Source: Pseudomonadota bacterium (GTDB lineage Bacteria; Pseudomonadota; Gammaproteobacteria; Burkholderiales; Casimicrobiaceae). Taken from it: a stretch of 6,863 nucleotides of DNA. The notes under the pieces are model-generated. The model was not told where the DNA came from. It did not search any database and was given only the letters and a program-made list of their open reading frames with translations. Positions 1 to 5,200 of the stretch are shown here, piece by piece (position 1 is the stretch's first letter; every line of letters begins with the position of its first letter). The stretch covers positions 1 to 6,863 of the forward strand of contig JAKLIE010000092.1 in NCBI GenBank assembly GCA_022709775.1, in the 5' to 3' direction. Made by a program: the position numbers and the translations under genes.

Positions 1-359
1 GCGCGCTCGAAGCCGTGAATGCCGAGAAGCTCGTCGCGCTCTACGTGCGCTTCTATCCGCTGTTCCAGGAGGCGTACCGCGAGCAGGGCTACCCGAACGC
101 GTATTTCAACGACCGGCTCGTGCAGGTGCTCGACATGCTGATCGCGACGCGAGAGGCGCCCGGCCAGCTCGCGATCGCGCAGCCGAAGGTGCTCTACGAG
201 TTCGCCGATCCCGCGCTCGAGGCGCTGCCGTCGGGGCAGAAGATCCTGCTGCGCATGGGGCCCGAGAACGCCGCGCGCGTGAAGGCGAAGCTGCGCGAGA
301 TCCGCGCGCTGGTGGCGAAGGAGGGCGGGGCGGTGAAGGCGGCGGGGAAGGCGCCGTAG
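1..359 (+). CDS. DUF3014-family protein, C-terminal part (5' end outside window)
   Basis: The reading frame is open from base 3 and ends at the TAG at 357-359, giving the last 118 residues. The GTG at 15 is an internal Val rather than a start, because family similarity continues through the preceding A-L-E-A residues. Recognisable family signatures are LVALYVRFYPLFQEAY, GYPNAYFNDRLV, QPKVLYEFADPALE and LLRMGPENAARVKAKLREIR, which I recall as the conserved C-terminal core of DUF3014 proteins. These proteins usually carry an N-terminal transmembrane segment and a proline-rich linker, which would lie upstream. Their function is unknown. The last ~15 residues are a Lys/Ala/Gly-rich tail typical of a divergent C-terminus. 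The gene converges on the small minus-strand gene at 474-740. Family assignment is from memory of the motifs, not a search. Confidence 0.82.
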   Translation, partial: ALEAVNAEKLVALYVRFYPLFQEAYREQGYPNAYFNDRLVQVLDMLIATREAPGQLAIAQPKVLYEFADPALEALPSGQKILLRMGPENAARVKAKLREIRALVAKEGGAVKAAGKAP

Positions 360-427
360 ATCCGCGTCGGGAGGTTCAGCGTCGGCGACGTGCAGCTGCC
401 GCCGCCCACCAGACAACGAACGGTCAA

Positions 428-457
428 CGGCGCGCCCGGTGCGTCCGCCCCGCGCCG
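428..457. terminator. GC-rich inverted repeat between convergent genes, possible terminator
   Basis: CGGCGCG at 428-434 is the exact reverse complement of CGCGCCG at 451-457, giving a 7-bp stem with a 16-base loop. It lies 69 bases after the DUF3014 stop and 17 bases past the stop of the opposing small gene, where a bidirectional terminator would be useful. There is no T-run on either side, and such stems are common by chance at this GC, so this is weak. Apart from it, 360-473 shows nothing recognisable. Confidence 0.2.
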
Positions 458-473
458 AACGCGCGCTCCTGCT

Positions 474-740
474 TCAGCCTCCGCCGCTCTCTCCACCGTC
501 GGGCGAACCGGCGGCGCGCCTGCCGCGCCCGGCCAACGCGCCCCGCGGACGCGGATACCGCGTCTTCCAGTCGGAGGCGGTCAGGAACCCGGTGTCCGCA
601 AACCGTTCGCGCGTCGAAACGGTCGGCTCGTCCGGCGCCGTGTCCGTCGCATGGCCCGACTTGACGTCGTGCCGCCTGACGACGAGCCCGATCGCCACCA
701 CCACCGCAGCAAAAAGCAGGAAGAGCTCGATCGTCGGCAT
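474..740 (-). CDS. Small single-pass membrane protein, unknown function (88 aa)
   Basis: Read on the minus strand from the ATG at 740-738 to the TGA at 476-474. Residues 4-21 (IELFLLFAAVVVAIGLVV) form a clean hydrophobic helix followed at once by RRHD, suggesting an N-out/C-in single-pass protein or an uncleaved signal anchor. The remainder (22-88) is polar: an acidic stretch, a short segment around FADTGFLTASDWKTRYPRP that could be the functional core, then a low-complexity Arg/Gly tail. The start was chosen because GGGAG on the minus strand (749-753) sits 8 bases upstream of the ATG; an ATG at 755 would have no such site. Codons are strongly GC-ending, as expected for a real gene here. The frame stays open upstream to 1151, but that extension looks like random Arg-rich translation. 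I do not recognise a family. Confidence 0.5.
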   Translation of the reverse strand: MPTIELFLLFAAVVVAIGLVVRRHDVKSGHATDTAPDEPTVSTRERFADTGFLTASDWKTRYPRPRGALAGRGRRAAGSPDGGESGGG

Positions 741-748
741 CGCGGAGG

Positions 749-753
749 CTCCC
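749..753 (-). promoter_or_regulatory. Shine-Dalgarno site deciding the start of the small membrane protein gene
   Basis: GGGAG on the minus strand, 8 bases before the ATG at 740. It favours this start over the in-frame ATG at 755, which it overlaps. Confidence 0.45.
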
Positions 754-806
754 ATCGTGGGATCCTGGCGAGCATCCGCGCCGGATGTGACAGCCGCATG
801 ACGATG

Positions 807-820
807 CGCGAACCTTCGCG
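807..820. promoter_or_regulatory. Short perfect inverted repeat, possible operator
   Basis: CGCGAA (807-812) and TTCGCG (815-820) are exact reverse complements separated by CC. It lies 66 bases upstream of the small minus-strand gene, where an operator for a dimeric regulator could sit. No known operator consensus is recognised, and chance is a real alternative in this base composition. Confidence 0.18.
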
Positions 821-972
821 GGCGATCCGCCGCCGAACGTCGTCGCGTCGTTCCCGGCTCGGTGCCAGTCACGCTGCGGATCTCACCGTCGCACGACCCC
901 TGCGGGGACGGCTTTGGCCGCACGCAATGCGCATCGACCGCTCGGACGAAGGCGGCCGCCGGCGAATCGGAC

Positions 973-976
973 GGAG
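973..976 (+). promoter_or_regulatory. Possible Shine-Dalgarno for the AbrB-domain ORF
   Basis: GGAG lies 9 bases before the ATG at 986. It is the only reason to prefer 986 over the further in-frame ATG at 914. The codon pattern after 986 argues against translation from here, so this site may be fortuitous. Confidence 0.3.
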
Positions 977-985
977 ACTCGCCGC

Positions 986-1396
986 ATGGCCCGAGATCGC
1001 TCCCGCCGCGACAACCCACGCGCATCCAAGCCAGCGCACAGTGCGCGATGCGCGGCGCCGCGTTCGTCGCGTCGGCGCACACGAACCGACGGCGCCTGCC
1101 GCGACGATCCTGCTCCGGCCGCAACGCCGGGCGCGGCGGCGCTCGATCCACTGCATGCCAGGATCACCATCAACGTCCGCGGCAGCCTGACGATCCCGGC
1201 GAGGCTTCGTCGCGCGCTGGCGCTGGAGCCCGGAGGGTGCCTGATCGCCGAGCTCACCCCCGAAGGCGTGCTGCTGCGTCCGGCGATCACCTTTCCGCGC
1301 GATCGGTGCGGCGTCCGCGAGTTCCGCTCGTCGATCGACGCGGAGGACGAGCTGGAGAGGTTCCTGCGCAGGCGGAGGAGGAGGACGGCGGCGTGA
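986..1396 (+). CDS. AbrB/SpoVT-type DNA-binding domain protein (antitoxin-like); start uncertain
   Basis: Residues 59-102, numbered from the ATG at 986, match the swapped-hairpin AbrB/MazE fold: RITINVRGSLTIPARLRRAL, then EPGGCLIAEL and TPEGVLLRPA. The pattern of a beta strand, the (G/R)-S-x-T-(I/L)-P turn, a basic helix and LEPG is what I recall for SpoVT/AbrB antitoxins. Such proteins dimerise and bind operator DNA, usually to repress their own toxin-antitoxin operon. The C-terminal tail ends in acidic E-D-E-L-E then a run of Arg. Residues 1-58 are Arg/Ala/Pro-rich without pattern and use many A/T-ending codons, whereas codons from about 1160 onward are nearly all GC-ending. The real start may therefore be close to 1151 (a CTG in frame), or the 5' end is degraded. 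No toxin (PIN, MazF or RelE type) is visible downstream. Confidence 0.6.
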   Translation: MARDRSRRDNPRASKPAHSARCAAPRSSRRRTRTDGACRDDPAPAATPGAAALDPLHARITINVRGSLTIPARLRRALALEPGGCLIAELTPEGVLLRPAITFPRDRCGVREFRSSIDAEDELERFLRRRRRRTAA

Positions 1397-1419
1397 CGAC
1401 GTCGCCTTCGGCTCGCACA

Positions 1420-1461
1420 CGGCGGAGGGCCGCCGGGACGTTCCGCCCGCTGCGGGGCGGA
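1420..1461 (+). terminator. Two consecutive GC-rich hairpins after the AbrB-domain gene
   Basis: Hairpin 1: CGGCGG (1420-1425) pairs with CCGCCG (1430-1435) over a 4-base loop, starting 24 bases after the TGA at 1394-1396. Hairpin 2: TCCGCCC (1442-1448) pairs with GGGCGGA (1455-1461) over a 6-base loop. The position fits a transcription end, but neither is followed by a T-run, so they are not classical intrinsic terminators. They could act as 3'-end stabilisers or be chance in GC-rich DNA. Confidence 0.3.
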
Positions 1462-1683
1462 CGGCATCGCTCTGCAAATCCACGGCGACCACGCCCCGGC
1501 GGCCTAGTCCTTCCGGACGATTGCGGGGAGGCGTACCTTTCCCGAACATCTCCCATGCGCACAGGGCCATTCCCGGTCCTGGCCCGTCGTCCGGGAGACG
1601 TTCGAGATGTCCGCTTCGCTTCTCGTGGGGAGGAACCGATGCGTGCTCGCAGGCTCGACTTCACCGGGAGACGATGCACCCGC

Positions 1684-1688
1684 AGGAG
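1684..1688 (+). promoter_or_regulatory. Shine-Dalgarno deciding the GTG start at 1695
   Basis: AGGAG lies 6 bases before the GTG at 1695. The in-frame ATG at 1674 has a poorer upstream context (GGGAGACG immediately before it) and would place this site inside the coding region. Confidence 0.65.
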
Positions 1689-1694
1689 CCAGCC

Positions 1695-2291
1695 GTGATC
1701 GGGCTCCTCTACCTCGTCGCGTTCGCGGTCTACCTGCTCGTCGCGTTCCTGATCGTGCGCGCCACCGTCCGCTGGGCGAAGCGCACCGGACGATCGCCGA
1801 CGAAATGGGGCTGGGTAAGCGCGCTCGCGATCTACCTGCTGGTGTTCTGGGATCACATCCCGACGCTGGTCGCGCACGAGGTGCTGTGCCGGACGGTGCC
1901 TGAAGTGAAGATCTACAAGACCTTCGAGCAGTGGAGGGCGGAGCATGCGGGGGAGGCGAGGCCAGCGGCTATCGCGCCGGGTCGCGGATTTCAGAAGGAT
2001 CGGGAGGGGCGCTACGTGTCCTTGGCGAACAGCCGATTTGGACTTCGCAGTTTGAGTAGAAACATCGGCCCTCTATCAACACATATCACGCGGTATCAAC
2101 TAATCGACTACACGACCGAGGAAGTGTTGCTTGAACGCTTTGGAGTCGGATCCGGACATGGAAGCCTTGGCGCGAGCAGCTCATGGCAAGCCATGAAGGT
2201 CTGGCTGGACTTAGGGACCTGTTGGCCAAGTTCAACTATCTACAACGTCGAGTCGCTCAAGTTCGAGACATCGCACGAGGCTAAGCAATGA
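1695..2291 (+). CDS. Two-TM membrane protein paired with the RTX lipase; candidate immunity/partner protein (198 aa)
   Basis: GTG start at 1695 with a strong AGGAG; TGA at 2289-2291. Residues 2-21 ([20 protein letters not shown]) and about 38-54 ([15 protein letters not shown]) are hydrophobic segments separated by a basic loop ([12 protein letters not shown]). A conserved-looking [15 protein letters not shown] follows at 51-65, then [14 protein letters not shown] at 71-84, and a polar domain to the C-terminus. Cys65 and Cys176 could form a disulfide if that domain is periplasmic. I recall uncharacterised proteins with 'KWGW...YLLVFWDWIPT...YKTxxQW' beside RTX or lipase-like genes, but cannot name a family. 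The stop overlaps the lipase start by ATGA, so the two are co-translated. An immunity or chaperone-like role toward the lipase is inference. From about residue 112 the codon use and GC change abruptly relative to the N-terminal half. Confidence 0.8.
   Translation: MIGLLYLVAFAVYLLVAFLIVRATVRWAKRTGRSPTKWGWVSALAIYLLVFWDHIPTLVAHEVLCRTVPEVKIYKTFEQWRAEHAGEARPAAIAPGRGFQKDREGRYVSLANSRFGLRSLSRNIGPLSTHITRYQLIDYTTEEVLLERFGVGSGHGSLGASSSWQAMKVWLDLGTCWPSSTIYNVESLKFETSHEAKQ
2277..2291 (+). promoter_or_regulatory. Translational coupling junction (Shine-Dalgarno plus ATGA overlap)
   Basis: GAGG at 2277-2280 is 7 bases before the ATG at 2288-2290, and that ATG overlaps the TGA (2289-2291) of the upstream gene. 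This fixes the lipase start and implies coupled, roughly balanced translation of the two proteins. Confidence 0.75.
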
Positions 2292-5200
2292 TCACGGCTG
2301 CTGCACTTCGCACGACGTCTCTTCTTGCGGAAGCCGCGTATGCAAGATTTGATTCGCTATCTACGACATACACCGACACGTACGTTCGGGACGCGTTAAC
2401 GAACTTTCGTGACTTCAATGGTGAAATGTCGACAGGTCAGGCTGACCGGCTTGTCGCCGACTGGTCACTCCTCGACCACCAACCCAACACCGGCACCGGC
2501 TTCTCCTCCTCGCTCTTCAGGAGCAAGTCCGATCCGAACACGTTCGTCTACGCGCTCCGCGGCACCGAAGGATTCTTCTCCGACGATCTGCTGAGCACCG
2601 ACCTCGGCGACATCGTTCTCGACGGCCTGGCGATCCACCAGATCGTCGACATGTTCAACGACTGGAGCTGGCTGACCGCCCCTGCGGGTTCCACCTATCG
2701 CGTCGCCCGGCTCGAGACGCTCCCCGGCCTGACCGGCGTAGAGGCGATGCTTCAGGGCCGCCGCGACGTCGTGATCGACCTTCCGGGCGGCGCCGTCCAG
2801 CGCATCGCGTTCGTCGACTCCGACGACGCCTACGCAGCGGGCGATCTCCACGCGACCGGCGCGGGCCGCGTGTCGCCGGGCGCGAAGGTCACGGTGACCG
2901 GGCACAGCCTCGGCGGCCATCTCGCGATGGCGTTCTCCCGCCTGTTCCCCGCGCTCGGCGCGGAAGCCGTCGCGTTCAACGGCGCGGGCTTCGGGAGCGG
3001 CGCGCTCGACGGCCTCGAGGGCGGCAAGGCATTCAACATCCGCAATCTGTTCGCGAGCCTCGGAGGGGCGCCGGACTTCACGGCCGACCGCATCGTGAAT
3101 TTCTACGGTTCGGCCGGTCCCGAGTTCGTCGCGATGAACGCGAAGTACGGGCTCAGGCAGCCGGGAGCCTGGATCGAGCTCGAGACCGAATCGCAGGTCT
3201 CGGAAGCGCTCAATCACGGCATGCTGCTCTCGACGGACGCCGCGGCTGCGATCGACACGCTTCTGGAGCTCGACCCGGCATTGGCCGATGCACCGGCAGC
3301 CCAGGCGCTCCCGGCGCTGAACCGCATCCTCGCGAGTTCCTCGGGCAACGACGACACGAAGCTGGAGCGGCTGACGGATGCGCTGGGCCGCGTTCTGGTC
3401 CCGGGCTACGCCCCCGTCGCGGCGTCGGACACGGACAATCGCGAAGGGCTCTATCGCGCGATCGACGCCATCCGCAAGTCGCCCGCCTACCTCGCCGCGA
3501 TCGAGGCGCGAGCCGTCCGGCTCCAGCCGCTCGCCGGCGCGACCCCGGCTGAGATCGCCGCGCTCGCGGAGACGCCGGGCGCCACGGGCTTGGCCGCGCG
3601 ATACGCGCTCGCGGCACTCGACCCTTTCGCGCTGGTCGGCGCCGACTACGCACGTCTAAATTCGCAGGGCGAGCTCGATCGCGAGTCGGCCGACGGCGAT
3701 TCGGGGTCCCTGACCGACGCGTGGATCGGCGACCGCTCCCGGATGCTCGCGTGGAAGAACGAGGCCTATGCCTCGGATCGCTCGCACGTCTGGCTGCGCA
3801 GCCGGGAGAACGTCCTCGCGCGGGATCTCGGCCTCGGGATATCGATCGAGGCGCGCGGCACCGTGCTGGGCACGGCAAGCAGCGCTCCGCAGGCGGCCCT
3901 CACGTTCGGATCGTCCGGAAGCGACGCGATCGTCGGCACGGGCCAGCGCGACCGCCTCTACGGGATGGCCGGAAGCGACACGATCGACGGCGGTGCGGGT
4001 GACGACCGCATCGAGGGCGGCGCGGGCAACGACACGCTCGCCGGGGGAGTGGGCCGCGACGTCCTCGACGGAGGGGCGGACGCGGACGTGCTTCGCGGGG
4101 GCGACGGCGACGATCCACTGATCGAGGGTGGGCGCGGCGACGACACGCTGGAAGGCGGAGACGGGCGCGACGTGCTCGACGGAGGTTCCGGCGCCGACAC
4201 GCTCGATGGCGGCGGCAGAGCCGATGTCCTCCGCGGCGGTTCCGGGCACGACCACTACGTGCTCGACTCGCTGAGCGGCAACGACGTCGTCGAGGACGCC
4301 GACGGCCAGGGTGAGATCACCGTCAATACGTCCCCGCTCGCGGGCGGGAACGCCGTGGCCCCGGGGCTCTGGCGCAGCGGGAGCACCACGTACGAGTTCG
4401 TCCCGGGGGCGGAAGGCCGCGGCGACCTCGTGATCCGCTGGGGCAGCAATGCGACGCTCGTGCGGAACTTCCGCCCCGGCACAGGAGATTCCGCGGGCGA
4501 CCTCGGCATTGCGCTGCGAACGGGAACGCTGAACGCGCCGAGCCCCGCGAGCGCGATCATCGGCACGAGCGGCGACAACAACTCGCTCGACGGGATCCCG
4601 GGCCACGCCGCATTGAACGGCACGAGCGCCGCGGAGCGCATTCGCGGTCTCGCGGGACGCGATCAGCTCATGGGCTACGCCGGCAACGACGTGCTGGAAG
4701 GAGGGTCGGGCGCGGACGTCCTTTCCGCCGGCGACGGCGACGACTGGCTGTTCGGCGACGATGCGGTCGAAGTCCTCGCTTACGCGACAGCGCAGGCCCG
4801 CGTCGAGGGAAGCCTCGCCCAGGGCGACTGGCTCGACGGCGGTGCCGGCAACGACACGCTGGTCGGAAGCGCGAGCGCCGACGCGCTCCTCGGCGGTGCC
4901 GGCGACGACGTCATCGAAGGGGCCGGCGGCGCCGACATCGTCCTCGGCGATGCGAACGGCGTCGCGACGTCGCTCGCCTGGCAGCGCGTGGACTCCGGGG
5001 GCGTCTGGACGTTGCAGCCCGCAAGCTATGCGCTGCCGTCGTCGGGAGGACGCGACGTCATCCGCGCGGGCGGCGGCGACGACTTCGTCAACGGCGAGTG
5101 GGGCGACGACGCGCTCTTCGGCGACGACGGGAACGACGTCCTCACCGGCTATGTCGGTACCGACACGCTCCGTGGCGGCGCCGGCGACGACCTGCTGCTC

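Larger units (their letters stand above)
741..985. other. Divergent intergenic region
   Basis: This 245-base stretch lies between the minus-strand small membrane protein gene and the plus-strand AbrB-domain gene and should hold promoters for both. No convincing -35/-10 pair is visible on either strand. Open frames that cross it give Arg/Pro-rich translations with no hydrophobic or conserved pattern and look like chance open frames in GC-rich DNA. The only structure I see is the inverted repeat at 807-820. If the AbrB gene really starts near 1151-1163, the non-coding stretch extends to there. Confidence 0.4.
1397..1694 (+). other. Non-coding stretch before the lipase operon
   Basis: These 298 bases separate the AbrB stop from the GTG of the membrane protein gene. 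The first third holds two hairpins (1420-1461). The rest should carry the promoter of the membrane protein-lipase pair, but I see no clear sigma70 hexamers. The frame of the downstream gene stays open back to 1521, but its translation there is unpatterned and there is a much better start at 1695. Confidence 0.45.

Noticed and set aside
741..1151. Upstream extension of the small minus-strand membrane protein to 225 residues
   Set aside because: The added 137 residues are unpatterned and Arg-rich, and would bury the TM helix in mid-protein. The ATG at 740 has a good Shine-Dalgarno.
390..1190. Long plus-strand open frame, and overlapping ones at 439-801 and 862-1698
   Set aside because: Translations are Arg/Pro/Ala-rich without pattern; they overlap a better-supported minus-strand gene (474-740) and the AbrB-domain frame, and have no convincing start.
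1521..1694. N-terminal extension of the two-TM protein to the ATG at 1521 or 1674
   Set aside because: The extension lacks conserved character; AGGAG at 1684-1688 is ideally placed for the GTG at 1695, directly before the hydrophobic helix.
2288..2700. Sec signal peptide at the lipase N-terminus
   Set aside because: The first residues ([21 protein letters not shown]) have no basic n-region, long hydrophobic core or cleavage site; RTX proteins of this type are exported by type I systems with a C-terminal signal.
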